A stretch of DNA of 64,000 nt from NCBI RefSeq assembly GCF_000307105.1, contig NC_018645.1:593001-657000 (forward strand). Reading direction: 5' to 3'. Position 1 is the first letter of the stretch, and every line of letters starts with the position of its first letter. Positions 1 through 8,891 of the stretch are shown piece after piece. The DNA is from Desulfobacula toluolica Tol2. Lineage in GTDB: Bacteria; Desulfobacterota; Desulfobacteria; Desulfobacterales; Desulfobacteraceae. Position numbers and translations under genes: made by a program. Under the pieces are notes generated by a model. It saw only the letters and a list, made by a program, of their open reading frames with translations. It was not told the DNA's origin and searched no databases.

Positions 1-669
1 TTTGGAATAATGGCGGCCTTGCTTCAGCGTGAAAAAACAGGCAAGGGACAGACCGTTGAAGTGTCTCAGCTTGAGTCGGCCATTGCCATGAAACCCATTG
101 ACAGCATGCTGTATGCGGCAAACAAAGAGATTCTGGGTGGGATGGGATGCAGTGATCCCGATGCTGCTCCGCATGGTGTGTATGAAACACTCGGGTACAG
201 GAAATGGCTTGCCATTGCCGTATTTACGGATGATGAATGGACAGGATTTAAAACAGTAATGGGAAATCCTGCCTGGGCCGAAGATGAAAAATTTGCCACT
301 CTGGCAAGCAGAAAAGAAAACGAAGATGAACTGAACAGATATGTTGAAGAGTGGACAAAAGATAAATATGCGGCAACACTGATGCGGCAATTGCTGGCTC
401 ACGGTGTGAGGGCCGGTGTTGTAAATGATGCCAGGGCTGCCATAGAGGATGAACATCTTATCGAACGTAATTTCTGGTCATATCTGAATCATTCCGAGGT
501 CGGACGAACGCTTTATAACAGAGCGCCCATAATGTTTTCCGAAACACCAATTGAAATGAAAACAGCAGCTCCGCTTCTGGGTGAGCATACTGACGAGGTG
601 TTAACCGGCTTTTTAGGGTATACAAATGAAGAACTTGAACAGCTTAAAGCCGAGGATGTGCTGACCTGA
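1..669 (+). CDS. Class III (CaiB/BaiF) CoA-transferase, C-terminal part
   Basis: Partial: the frame is open to the first base and only about 220 of the usual ~400 residues are present. The start of the visible protein carries the family's REKTGKGQ segment, and the C-terminal small-domain pattern ([13 protein letters not shown], then LGEHTDEVL) follows. Family III enzymes move CoA between carboxylic acids through an aspartyl-CoA intermediate; the catalytic Asp lies outside the window. The next genes are an acyl-CoA dehydrogenase and a crotonase, so it probably activates the acid that they oxidise. BbsF-like (benzylsuccinate) or CaiB-like (carnitine) identities both fit; I cannot choose between them. 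Confidence 0.85.
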   Translation, partial: FGIMAALLQREKTGKGQTVEVSQLESAIAMKPIDSMLYAANKEILGGMGCSDPDAAPHGVYETLGYRKWLAIAVFTDDEWTGFKTVMGNPAWAEDEKFATLASRKENEDELNRYVEEWTKDKYAATLMRQLLAHGVRAGVVNDARAAIEDEHLIERNFWSYLNHSEVGRTLYNRAPIMFSETPIEMKTAAPLLGEHTDEVLTGFLGYTNEELEQLKAEDVLT

Positions 670-730
670 TAAAAATGAAATAACATTTTTATGATATTTA
701 TTTAAACCGTATAAAAAAAAGAGAGTGATG

Positions 731-1963
731 ATGGATTTTAGTATATCTGAAGAATATATGATGTTGAAAGAAGCCATGAGGGAGTTTGTAAAACGTGAAC
801 TTCTTCCTTTGGAAAAAACATTGCTTGAACGGGATATGAGTTTGTGGACGGAACCCGGTCCCCTTATTCCCAAAGAAGATTCCGAAAGGCTTTATGCCAT
901 TACCAAAGAACTGGGATTCTGGGGAATTGAAGTTGAAGAAAAATTCGGCGGACAGGGCCTTGGCATGCTGGCAAAAACTTTGGTGATGGAAGAGATGTGC
1001 AAAAGTTTTGTGGGATTTTCACCCCATGGCTTTATGCTTCCACCGGATGCCCCCAACCTTTATTACCTGGACGCCTGCTGCGTTGATGATCAGCGTGAAA
1101 CGTATTTTATCCCCTATTGTAATCGTGAACTTGATTCTGCAATGGCGGTTACAGAACCGGATGCCGGATCAGACGTGAGTGGTTTGAAAACCACTGCAGT
1201 TAGAAAAGGTGACAAATGGGTGCTTAACGGGACAAAAACTTTTATCAGTAAATGCGATAAAGATAATGTGTTTTTTATTTTGATTGCAGTTACGGATAAA
1301 GAGGCCTCAACCAAAGATAAATTTACGGCTTTCCTGATTGACAAAAGTATGCCGGGTGTAAGAGTTGGAAAAGAAATTCCTGTAATTGGTGCCATGCCCA
1401 CATGGGAACTTATTCTCGATGATGTTGAAGTCGGTGACAATAAAGTTCTGGGAGAAGTGGGAAAAGCATTTATTCCACTTCAGAATAGATTCGGGGTCAG
1501 GCGCATTGAGCTGGCTTCAAGATGTACTGGTATGGCGGAACGACTTATCCAGATGATGATTGACCAGGCCAATACAAGAATTACCTTTGGCAAACCCCTG
1601 GCAGATCGCCAGACCGTCCAGAACTGGATCGCTGACTCCACCATGGAACTTGAGGCGGTTCGTCTCAGGTTGTATTATGCCTGCTGGAAAAACGATCAGG
1701 GACTGACGGATTTGAGAATAGAAGGGTCCAACATAAAGGTTGCCGCAACGGAGATGCTGTCCAATGTTGCTGACAGGGCCATGCAGATGCATGGAGGCGT
1801 AGGCCTATCTAAAGAATTGGGCATTGAATATGTGGCAAGAATGGTCCGGATCTGGAGAGTGCTTGAAGGTCCCAATGAAATTCACAGATGGACCATTGCC
1901 AGAGCGATTTTGCGCGATAAAAAACCTTATAATCCATTTATTGTAAGTGCTGAAGAAGATTAA
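731..1963 (+). CDS. Acyl-CoA dehydrogenase
   Basis: FAD-dependent alpha,beta-dehydrogenation of an acyl-CoA, passing electrons to ETF. The ~410-residue length is slightly long for the family. Visible motifs are AMAVTEPDAGSD (FAD/substrate loop), ITFGKPLADRQTVQ, MQMHGGVGLSKELGIE and RVLEGPNEIHRWTIAR; the Glu in LEGPNE sits where the catalytic base of MCAD-type enzymes lies. Start: GTG 725, ATG 728 and ATG 731 are all possible. ATG 731 gives the usual MDFS opening and the best spacing from the weak GAGAG at 721-725. Substrate is not readable from sequence; context suggests a substituted succinyl-CoA or gamma-butyrobetainyl-type acyl-CoA. Confidence 0.93.
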   Translation: MDFSISEEYMMLKEAMREFVKRELLPLEKTLLERDMSLWTEPGPLIPKEDSERLYAITKELGFWGIEVEEKFGGQGLGMLAKTLVMEEMCKSFVGFSPHGFMLPPDAPNLYYLDACCVDDQRETYFIPYCNRELDSAMAVTEPDAGSDVSGLKTTAVRKGDKWVLNGTKTFISKCDKDNVFFILIAVTDKEASTKDKFTAFLIDKSMPGVRVGKEIPVIGAMPTWELILDDVEVGDNKVLGEVGKAFIPLQNRFGVRRIELASRCTGMAERLIQMMIDQANTRITFGKPLADRQTVQNWIADSTMELEAVRLRLYYACWKNDQGLTDLRIEGSNIKVAATEMLSNVADRAMQMHGGVGLSKELGIEYVARMVRIWRVLEGPNEIHRWTIARAILRDKKPYNPFIVSAEED

Positions 1964-2004
1964 TAAAACAACCGGTACGACCGGAGCTTAAAGGAGTTAT
2001 CACA

Positions 2005-2775
2005 ATGGGTGTAGAATTTACTAAAGAAGATCACGTTGCATATATAACCTTAAACAGGCCCGATGCCATGAATTCCCTTGATCCTGAATCCGTTACCAAA
2101 CTGGCCGAGATTTGGGCAGCAGTACAAAATGATGACGATATTCGTGTTTCAGTGCTTACAGGTGCGGGAGAAAAATCTTTTTGTACAGGTACGGATATGA
2201 AAAAGACTCCGCCACCGGCAGAATGTATGGCATCCATCTGGTTAAGGGAGGGTCAGCCCATCGTTCCTCATATGAAAATGTGGAAACCGATTATCTGTGC
2301 AATCAATGGTTATGCTGTAGGCGGTGGTATGGAAATGGCCCTGGCATGTGATTTGAGAATTGCCAGCAGTAATGCAAAATTTGGATTAACAGAAGTAAAA
2401 GTGGCAAGCCTTGCAGGTTTAAACGGTACTCAATGCATGCCCAGAGCAATTCCCCAGGCCGTTGCAATGAAAATGTTGTTGACAGGCGAGATGATTGATG
2501 CAAAAGAAGCACACAGGGTAGGACTTATTTCTGATGTTGTAGAACCCGGCGAGCTGATGGATCTTGCTAAAAAGCTGGCACTTAGAATTGCCAGTAATGC
2601 ACCCTTAAGCGTTAAGGCTGCAAAACAGGCAGCGGTTATGGGTCTTGAAATGCCGTTGGAACACGGTATTGCTTTCTCACATCTTTTGTGGGGCGTATTG
2701 CGTGACACTGAAGACAGAAAAGAGGGATTTACAGCATTTGCAGAAAAAAGAGCGCCCGAGTGGAAGGGCAGATAG
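2005..2775 (+). CDS. Enoyl-CoA hydratase/isomerase (crotonase family)
   Basis: 256 residues, the normal single-domain crotonase length. Both catalytic glutamates of hydratases are present: E110 in GGGMEMALACD and E130 in LTEVKVAS, 20 residues apart as in rat mitochondrial enoyl-CoA hydratase (E144/E164). The oxyanion-hole segments TGAGEKSFCTGTD and INGYAVGGG are intact. It follows the acyl-CoA dehydrogenase by 41 bp with a clear AAAGGAG site and so probably hydrates that enzyme's enoyl-CoA product (BbsH- or CaiD-like role). A strong terminator follows it. Confidence 0.93.
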   Translation: MGVEFTKEDHVAYITLNRPDAMNSLDPESVTKLAEIWAAVQNDDDIRVSVLTGAGEKSFCTGTDMKKTPPPAECMASIWLREGQPIVPHMKMWKPIICAINGYAVGGGMEMALACDLRIASSNAKFGLTEVKVASLAGLNGTQCMPRAIPQAVAMKMLLTGEMIDAKEAHRVGLISDVVEPGELMDLAKKLALRIASNAPLSVKAAKQAAVMGLEMPLEHGIAFSHLLWGVLRDTEDRKEGFTAFAEKRAPEWKGR

Positions 2776-2794
2776 ATAGCAATAGATAATAGAG

Positions 2795-2863
2795 CGGGGA
2801 TATTTTTTACAATATTTGAGTTGATTCTTAATATGGCTTTGGTAAAAAATGATCCCCGTTTTT
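2795..2863 (+). terminator. Intrinsic terminator after the crotonase gene
   Basis: CGGGGAT (2795-2801) pairs with ATCCCCG (2852-2858); TTTTTTAC (2803-2810) also pairs with GTAAAAAA (2842-2849) across a one-base bulge, giving about 15 bp of stem, then a T-run. It separates the CoA-transferase/dehydrogenase/hydratase unit from etfBA. Confidence 0.7.
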
Positions 2864-2948
2864 AAATTTAGATGTAAACGGCTTACTTGACCATAAAAAA
2901 TCAAATCCAAATTGATTGGATTGGACAAAAGCCAGGGAGGAGTAAAAA

Positions 2949-3704
2949 ATGCATATTGCGGTATTAGCAAAGGTTGTTCCGGATTATGAAGTGCCGGCCA
3001 TGGATTTTGAATTATCAAACAACCGGGCCCATGAAAGGTTTTCTCGAATGCTGGGGCTTTATGATGAAAATGCCATTGAAACCGGAATACAGCTCAAGGC
3101 TAAGACATCTTCATCCTTGACCATTATTTCTTATGGAACTGACGGTGATGTTCAGTTTTTAAGAAAAGGTGTGGCAATGGGTGCTGACAAATTGATACTG
3201 GTAAAAGGAACGTCAGATGACCCGTCCATTATTGCCCAGAATCTTAAGCTGGCAGTGGAAGAATTGGGTGACGTTGATCTTATTCTGGCCGGCCAGCAGT
3301 CTGCTGATATGGATCGGGGAATTGTACCTGGAATTTTGGCCCAGATGCTGGGTGCCACTTTTATTCCCCAGGTGGGTTATATTGAAAGCAAAGATGATCT
3401 GTGGAATGTCAATCAGATTACTTCAACCGGAAAACGAGAGCTTGAGTTCAAGGGGCTTGGTGTGTTGTCTATCACAAGTATTCCGGAAAATGTGCCCAGA
3501 ATACCGGCAGTTCGTGCCATATTTGCTGCAAAGAAAAAACCGGTCGTCAAACTTGACGGCGTGGATCAGGGCAAAATGGCTTTACAGGAAATCAGTGTTG
3601 AGATTCCCAAGAGTGAATCTGTTTGTGAATTTATTAATGCGGATGATCCTAATGAAGCCGTAAAGACATTACTGACCAGATTGACCGAGGAGAGATTTAT
3701 ATGA
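2949..3704 (+). CDS. etfB: Electron transfer flavoprotein, beta subunit
   Basis: 251 residues, standard EtfB length. It opens with the family's MHIAVLAKVVPDYEVP and holds the nucleotide-binding segment LAGQQSADMDRGIVPGILAQ (AMP or FAD site of the beta subunit). It accepts electrons from acyl-CoA dehydrogenases with EtfA in the cytoplasm. The start has a strong GGGAGGAG site just upstream. The stop overlaps the etfA start by 4 bp (ATGA), so the two are translationally coupled. Confidence 0.95.
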   Translation: MHIAVLAKVVPDYEVPAMDFELSNNRAHERFSRMLGLYDENAIETGIQLKAKTSSSLTIISYGTDGDVQFLRKGVAMGADKLILVKGTSDDPSIIAQNLKLAVEELGDVDLILAGQQSADMDRGIVPGILAQMLGATFIPQVGYIESKDDLWNVNQITSTGKRELEFKGLGVLSITSIPENVPRIPAVRAIFAAKKKPVVKLDGVDQGKMALQEISVEIPKSESVCEFINADDPNEAVKTLLTRLTEERFI

Positions 3705-4588
3705 AAACGCTTATTATAGAAAATATTGATCTGAAAAAAATCGGTGAATTAGTGACCGTGAGCAAGCAGTTTTGTGATGCCCCTGACATTATTGCACTGG
3801 GTGAAGGAGATATCCCCGGATCATTCGGTAAAGCATGGCAGTTTGGTCAGGCTGTGCCTGCAAATCTTGTATCAACGGTGTCAAACATCATTAAACAGGA
3901 AAATTATGAAGTTATCCTGATGAGTGTTTCAACCCTTGGAAGCGGTCTGGCAGGGCCTTTGAGTGCTGCGCTTGCAGCTCCTGCCGTAACAGAAGTAACT
4001 GCGATTCATCCGGATCTGGTTGTGGATCGCCCAGTGTATGGCGGTAAAGCCATTATACAGCATAAGATAGAATCAACCCCGACCATATTGACTATTCGCC
4101 GCAAATATTTTGAACCGGCCCAGCTTGACGGAACAACTGCGGCAACAGCTCTTGAAGCTGTTGAGGACAAAGTAACCCTTGTTGCTGAAACACATGAGCA
4201 GACAGATGGAATACCTCTGGAAGATGCAAATATTATTGTATCCGGGGGTAGAGGAATCGGTGATCCTGAAAACTTTAGCATGCTTCAGGAAATGGCGCAT
4301 CAGCTAAATGGTGCTGTAGGTGCTTCAAGGGGTGCGGTTGATGAAGGGTGGGCCTCCCCGACCAAACAGATCGGCCAGACCGGAAAAATTGTTGCTCCCA
4401 GCGTTTATTTTGCCGTGGGAATTTCAGGTGCCAGCCAGCATCTTGCCGGAATAGCCAATTCCAAATGTGTTGTTGCCATTAACAAAGATGAAGACGCCAA
4501 TATCTTCAACCGTGCCAGATTCGGTGTTGTGTGTGATTATAAGAAAATCGTTCCGATATTAACCCAGGCTATTATGGAGGGTAAGTAA
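3701..4588 (+). CDS. etfA: Electron transfer flavoprotein, alpha subunit
   Basis: 295 residues, slightly short for EtfA. The C-terminal FAD domain is complete: [41 protein letters not shown], then [10 protein letters not shown]. Partner of the preceding EtfB. It is followed without spacing (TAA directly before ATG) by the membrane Fe-S oxidoreductase, so the three proteins very likely form one electron path from acyl-CoA to the quinone pool. Confidence 0.95.
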   Translation: MKTLIIENIDLKKIGELVTVSKQFCDAPDIIALGEGDIPGSFGKAWQFGQAVPANLVSTVSNIIKQENYEVILMSVSTLGSGLAGPLSAALAAPAVTEVTAIHPDLVVDRPVYGGKAIIQHKIESTPTILTIRRKYFEPAQLDGTTAATALEAVEDKVTLVAETHEQTDGIPLEDANIIVSGGRGIGDPENFSMLQEMAHQLNGAVGASRGAVDEGWASPTKQIGQTGKIVAPSVYFAVGISGASQHLAGIANSKCVVAINKDEDANIFNRARFGVVCDYKKIVPILTQAIMEGK

Positions 4589-6565
4589 ATGGCCCGCGTT
4601 CCTTACTGGAATATCAGTTACGGTGTAATCATTGACTTGTTATCCATTCCGGTATTTCTTATTTTCCTTTATGGTCTGTATCTGCAATGGAAACTTATCG
4701 AAAAGGGTAAATTAAGAATTCTTCCTTCCATCAGCAATGTGTTTCAGGGGATTGGAACTTTTCATCCCAAAGCCTTTTTTGTAAGAGGCATATTGAATCC
4801 TAAGATATACCGGAAGCCAGCTTCCGGTATTGCCCACGGGTGCGTTTTCTGGGGTATGTTCATGCTGTTTGTGGGTACTAATCTTGTCATACTCAATATT
4901 TTGTTCGGGCTACCTGTTTTTAACGGTGCTTTTAACAGCTGGTTTATGGCATTCACTCTTGATCTGGCAGGTCTTTTAGCCTTTTGCGGTCTTGTCTTTT
5001 TTCTTGTCAGAAGGCAGTTCATGCCCGACCGTCTTAAGATTCCCGAGGAAAGAAAAGGATTTGTTCTTGTCGGCAGTCTGCTGGGAGTTCTAATCTTAAC
5101 GGGGTTTATTATAGAGGGTGCAAGGCTGGCGGCTTCCAACCCGGAAAGCGGTGCATTTGTAGGAAATTTTTTTGCATCCACAATTATCAGTTCTTCCAGC
5201 GCCCTTCAGATACACACCATGACCTGGTGGGTACACGGTCTTTTGGCGCTTTGTTTTGTCGCCTATATTCCGTTTTCTCCCCTTGTTCATATTATCCTTG
5301 CACCGGTTAACAGCGGATTTGCAGACCCGGCTCCCGGGGTAAAAATGGGGGTTATGGATTTTTCAGCGTTTGACGATGAAGATGCAGAAGAACTGCCGGC
5401 ATTGGGTGCTGATAAACTGGCTGATTTTACAAGAAAACGGTTCCTGGATTTTTCCAGTTGCTTGTGGTGCGGACGGTGTCAGGAAGCTTGCCCGGCGTAC
5501 AACACGAAAAAACCTCTGTCCCCTAAAGGGGTTATTGTGACAATGGCTGAAAAGCTTAAAAATGCTCAATTGGATGATAATGTAATTGATACCATATCCA
5601 TGGATGCGATTTTTAATTGTACAACCTGTGCAGCCTGTATGGAAGCCTGTCCTGTAAGTATCAATCAACCCAAGACCATCATGAGGTTCAGACAGAATCT
5701 GGTCATGGAACAGGGTCAGATTCCGGAACTTATGGGAAAAGCGATTTCCAGTCTTGAACAAAGATCCCATCCTTTTTTTGGTACGGGTTCAGGTGCTGCA
5801 GAATGGCGTAAAGATCTTGAGGTTCCGGTTTTTGAGGCCGGCAAGACGGAATATCTGCTCTGGATAGGCTGTTCCATCACCTATGAGCAGCGGGCATGGC
5901 AGATCGGAAGAGCCATGGTCAACATCTTGCAGCAAGCCAATGTATCATTTGGAATTCTTGAAGATTCCCGCTGTACCGGTGATCCTGCCAAACAGATGGG
6001 CAATGAGTTTTTGTTTGCGGAAATTGCCCAGCAGAATATAGATGATTTTGCATCCCTTGGCATTAAAAAAATTATCACCATGTGTCCCCATTGTTATAAT
6101 AGTTTTACCCGGCATTATCCTAAACTGGGTGGTCAGTATGAGGTTATTCCCCATGCTGCGTTTATCAAGACGCTTATTGACCAAGATAAATTGCCCCTTA
6201 CCAACAACCCCCAGAGCATAACATATCACGACCCTTGTTATCTGGGCAGGAGGAATGGTTTTTACGACGATCCTCGCAAAGTTCTTTCCAATGTGGGAGA
6301 TCTTGTTGAGATGCCACGCAATAAAAATGAAAGTTTTTGCTGCGGCGGTGGCGGCGGCAATTACTGGGCAGAGGAGGAAGGAACAAGAATCAATCAGGAA
6401 CGTGCTGGTGAAGCACTTGCTACGGATGCCGATACCATTGCGGTTGCCTGTCCTTTTTGTCTGCTGATGCTGACAGATGGTTTGAAAAAGCATACTGAAG
6501 AGATCAAGGCCTTTGATATTGCAGAGATTGTTGAAAAATGTCTGCCTGAAAAGTCAGAAGCTTAA
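4589..6565 (+). CDS. Membrane Fe-S ETF:quinone oxidoreductase (HdrD-like)
   Basis: 658 residues in three parts. The N-terminal ~250 residues hold about five hydrophobic helices of NarI-like cytochrome b type. Next come two ferredoxin clusters, CLWCGRCQEACP and CTTCAACMEACP. The C-terminal half has paired CCG-type domains as in heterodisulfide reductase HdrD, with HDPCYLGR, CCGGGGGNYW and ACPFCLLML. This architecture is that of the EMO-type ETF:(methyl)menaquinone oxidoreductases of anaerobes such as Geobacter and Syntrophus. Directly downstream of etfBA, it probably oxidises reduced ETF and reduces menaquinone in the inner membrane. Confidence 0.88.
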   Translation: MARVPYWNISYGVIIDLLSIPVFLIFLYGLYLQWKLIEKGKLRILPSISNVFQGIGTFHPKAFFVRGILNPKIYRKPASGIAHGCVFWGMFMLFVGTNLVILNILFGLPVFNGAFNSWFMAFTLDLAGLLAFCGLVFFLVRRQFMPDRLKIPEERKGFVLVGSLLGVLILTGFIIEGARLAASNPESGAFVGNFFASTIISSSSALQIHTMTWWVHGLLALCFVAYIPFSPLVHIILAPVNSGFADPAPGVKMGVMDFSAFDDEDAEELPALGADKLADFTRKRFLDFSSCLWCGRCQEACPAYNTKKPLSPKGVIVTMAEKLKNAQLDDNVIDTISMDAIFNCTTCAACMEACPVSINQPKTIMRFRQNLVMEQGQIPELMGKAISSLEQRSHPFFGTGSGAAEWRKDLEVPVFEAGKTEYLLWIGCSITYEQRAWQIGRAMVNILQQANVSFGILEDSRCTGDPAKQMGNEFLFAEIAQQNIDDFASLGIKKIITMCPHCYNSFTRHYPKLGGQYEVIPHAAFIKTLIDQDKLPLTNNPQSITYHDPCYLGRRNGFYDDPRKVLSNVGDLVEMPRNKNESFCCGGGGGNYWAEEEGTRINQERAGEALATDADTIAVACPFCLLMLTDGLKKHTEEIKAFDIAEIVEKCLPEKSEA

Positions 6566-6603
6566 AAGAACATTAAGATTATATATATTTGGAGAGGTAA
6601 GAT

Positions 6604-7266
6604 ATGGATAAAAAGAAAATCGGAGTGTTATTGTCAGGGTGCGGTGTGTTTGACGGAACTGAAATACATGAATCCGTATTAACATTGCTTTTTATTGATC
6701 AGGCGGGTGCCGAAGCCGTCTGTTTTGCCCCGGATATTGACCAGGCCCATGTGATCAATCATTTGACCCAGCAGGAAGAAAAAGAGACAAGAAATGTTCT
6801 TGTTGAATCTGCCAGGATCGCAAGGGGGGAAATTCAAAGTATCAATGATGTTGATGTTGCAAAATTGGATGCTGTTATATTGCCGGGAGGATTCGGCGCT
6901 GCAAAGAATCTGAGTGAATTTGCCTTTAAAGGCCCCCAGGGTGAAGTTAATAAAGATGTTGCTGCGTTGCTTGAAAAAGTAATTGAGGCAAAAAAACCGC
7001 TTGGTGCGCTGTGTATTGCTCCTGCCACCGTGGGTATGGCATTAAAGGATAAATCCCCGGAACTTACAATTGGCTGTGAAGAGGGCATTATCGGTGCTTT
7101 AGAGTCTATTGGGGTTAAACATGCCCTTTGTAAAGTGGATGAGATTGCTGTTGATGAAAAAAATCGCATTGTTACTTCACCGGCTTATATGATTGGACCC
7201 GGCATTGCTGATGTGGCAAAAGGCATCAAAAAACTTGTTGAAAAAGTAATAGAAATGACACAATAG
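6604..7266 (+). CDS. elbB: ElbB-like DJ-1/PfpI-family protein
   Basis: 220 residues (E. coli ElbB is about 217). The family signatures GVLLSGCGVFDGTEIHE, ILPGGFGAAKNLS and GALCIAPA are present, including the nucleophile-elbow Cys in ALCIAPA. ElbB proteins have a class I glutamine-amidotransferase-like fold; weak glyoxalase activity and an indirect effect on isoprenoid yield have been reported. It lies 38 bp after the Fe-S oxidoreductase behind GGAGAGG, so it may be the last gene of that operon. Its role here is unknown. Confidence 0.9.
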   Translation: MDKKKIGVLLSGCGVFDGTEIHESVLTLLFIDQAGAEAVCFAPDIDQAHVINHLTQQEEKETRNVLVESARIARGEIQSINDVDVAKLDAVILPGGFGAAKNLSEFAFKGPQGEVNKDVAALLEKVIEAKKPLGALCIAPATVGMALKDKSPELTIGCEEGIIGALESIGVKHALCKVDEIAVDEKNRIVTSPAYMIGPGIADVAKGIKKLVEKVIEMTQ

Positions 7267-7342
7267 ATTATAAATAGATTAAATTAACCGATATGTTGTG
7301 TCCAAAAGAGTATATCCCATGCAGTTTTAAAAAAATAACGAG

Positions 7343-7927
7343 GTGTTTTTGTCAAAAAAATTAACTCTTATCATGGACTGGATAAAATCCAGAACAAAAG
7401 ACAGGATATATTTTAATTCCGAACATATGGTCAGATATCTGACCCGGAGGACTTTTTCCATATCGGAAATAGAAACGGTTCTTGCGGAGGGGAGCATACT
7501 GGAAACACATTCCCATCCCCTTCGCAATGATTGTTATCTTGTCCTGGCATATCCTGATAATAAGCCGATTCATGTTATGTGTACAAAAGATAAAGATGAA
7601 AATCTTATTGTTTTATATGCCTATCGCCCCTCAGAACCTACATGGAAAGATGAACGAACAAGAAGACAAGTCAAAGGCCAACCAATGGATGAAAACCTGA
7701 GAAAATGTTTTTTCTGCAATAGTGATATAGAACCAATAACCGTGGGTAATTTTGATTTCCGATGGGAGGGCAGTCTGTATGTTATCAAAGGTGTGCCTGC
7801 AGGACTGTGTGTTCAATGCGGAGAAAAATACATTTCTGCTGAAGCTTCAAAAAAGATTGTTGCAAAAATTGAAAAAAAGGATTTTACAGGAAAAGACGAT
7901 GTCCTTGTCTTTGAATATGAAGGATAA
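7343..7927 (+). CDS. DUF4258 - YgiT-type zinc-finger fusion protein
   Basis: 194 residues from GTG 7343. The N-terminal ~110 residues look like DUF4258 (RYLTRRTFSISEIE, CYLVLAYPDNKPIHVM). The C-terminal ~70 are a YgiT/MqsA-like zinc finger with C122-C125 and C156-C159 (CFFC, CVQC). In many bacteria these are two adjacent small genes treated as a toxin-antitoxin-like pair; here one uninterrupted frame joins them. The start is uncertain: TTG 7349 has better spacing from the GAGG at 7340-7343, and ATG 7373 has no visible site. A cytoplasmic regulatory or self-neutralised toxin role is inference. Confidence 0.7.
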   Translation: MFLSKKLTLIMDWIKSRTKDRIYFNSEHMVRYLTRRTFSISEIETVLAEGSILETHSHPLRNDCYLVLAYPDNKPIHVMCTKDKDENLIVLYAYRPSEPTWKDERTRRQVKGQPMDENLRKCFFCNSDIEPITVGNFDFRWEGSLYVIKGVPAGLCVQCGEKYISAEASKKIVAKIEKKDFTGKDDVLVFEYEG

Positions 7928-7961
7928 ATCAAGATCCTGTTCATGATATTGGAAGGTACGT

Positions 7962-8885
7962 ATGAAGGGGCTTGAACTTTGCCACAAGTATTTCAATGCT
8001 TATGGCGAACAGATGATAAACAAAAAATTTTATTCATACCGCAACAAGATTGCTGTTGGAATGGTTGGTGAGGGTTCAGAGTGCCTTGGGTTTGATGATC
8101 CTATATCCAGGGATCATGATTGGGGGCCTGGCTTTTGTCTTTGGCTGGGTGATGCGGATTTCGATGAAATCGGCAGCCGGCTTCAGGAAGCATATGAACA
8201 ACTGCCAAGGATTTTCATGGGATTTGTCCGTAAGCCTGCTGCCTTAAGCAATCAGAAGAACGGTGTTTTCAGGATCTCTGATTTTTATAAACGCTTTACA
8301 GGGCTTGCCCATGCCCCTGAAAATAACATGCAATGGGTTAATTTGTCTGATGAATATCTTTGTGCTTGTACAAGTGGAAAGGTCTTTTTTGATCCTTTGG
8401 GTCAATTTTCAGATATACGAAACAAACTTCTCAATTTTTATCCCGAAGACGTCCGTCTATTTAAGATAGCTGCCAAATGTATGACCTGTGCCCAGTCCGG
8501 GCAGTATAATTTTATGAGATCCGTCAAAAGAGGGGAAGTTTTTGCTGCAGCATATGCTTTAAATACATTTTGCTCGGATATCATTTCCCTTGTCTTTTTA
8601 TTGAACAAAAAGTTTGTTCCGTTTTATAAATGGAAACACAGAGCTGTCCGCGAATTATCCATCCTTGGTGAATCTATTTACGAAAATATAACTCAGCTGC
8701 TTTTTGTAAATGATGAGATTAAAAAAAATAAGATCATTGAAAATAGTTGCGCCCAGATCATAAATGAGATCAAAAATCAGGGAATGAGTGAATCAAAAAG
8801 TGACTTTTTATTAGAGCATGGGATAGAGGTTCAAAAAAGGATACAGGATATAAAATTGCGGGAAAGGGATGCTTGGGGCGGGTGA
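7962..8885 (+). CDS. DUF4037 nucleotidyltransferase-like protein
   Basis: 307 residues. Near residues 30-55 it carries GEGSECLGFDDPISRDHDWG, which resembles a polymerase-beta nucleotidyltransferase core: GS, then a D-x-D pair in RDHDW. I recall DUF4037 as often fused or adjacent to DUF4125, which is encoded two genes downstream. The reaction is unknown; a transferred nucleotide is plausible because the acidic pair is intact. It is followed after 6 bp by the epimerase gene, so the two are cotranscribed. Confidence 0.72.
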   Translation: MKGLELCHKYFNAYGEQMINKKFYSYRNKIAVGMVGEGSECLGFDDPISRDHDWGPGFCLWLGDADFDEIGSRLQEAYEQLPRIFMGFVRKPAALSNQKNGVFRISDFYKRFTGLAHAPENNMQWVNLSDEYLCACTSGKVFFDPLGQFSDIRNKLLNFYPEDVRLFKIAAKCMTCAQSGQYNFMRSVKRGEVFAAAYALNTFCSDIISLVFLLNKKFVPFYKWKHRAVRELSILGESIYENITQLLFVNDEIKKNKIIENSCAQIINEIKNQGMSESKSDFLLEHGIEVQKRIQDIKLRERDAWGG

Positions 8886-8891
8886 AGACTA

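Noticed and set aside
5945-6493. 182-codon open frame on the minus strand inside the Fe-S oxidoreductase
   Set aside because: It lies wholly antisense to a gene with many conserved motifs, has no ribosome site and resembles no protein family.
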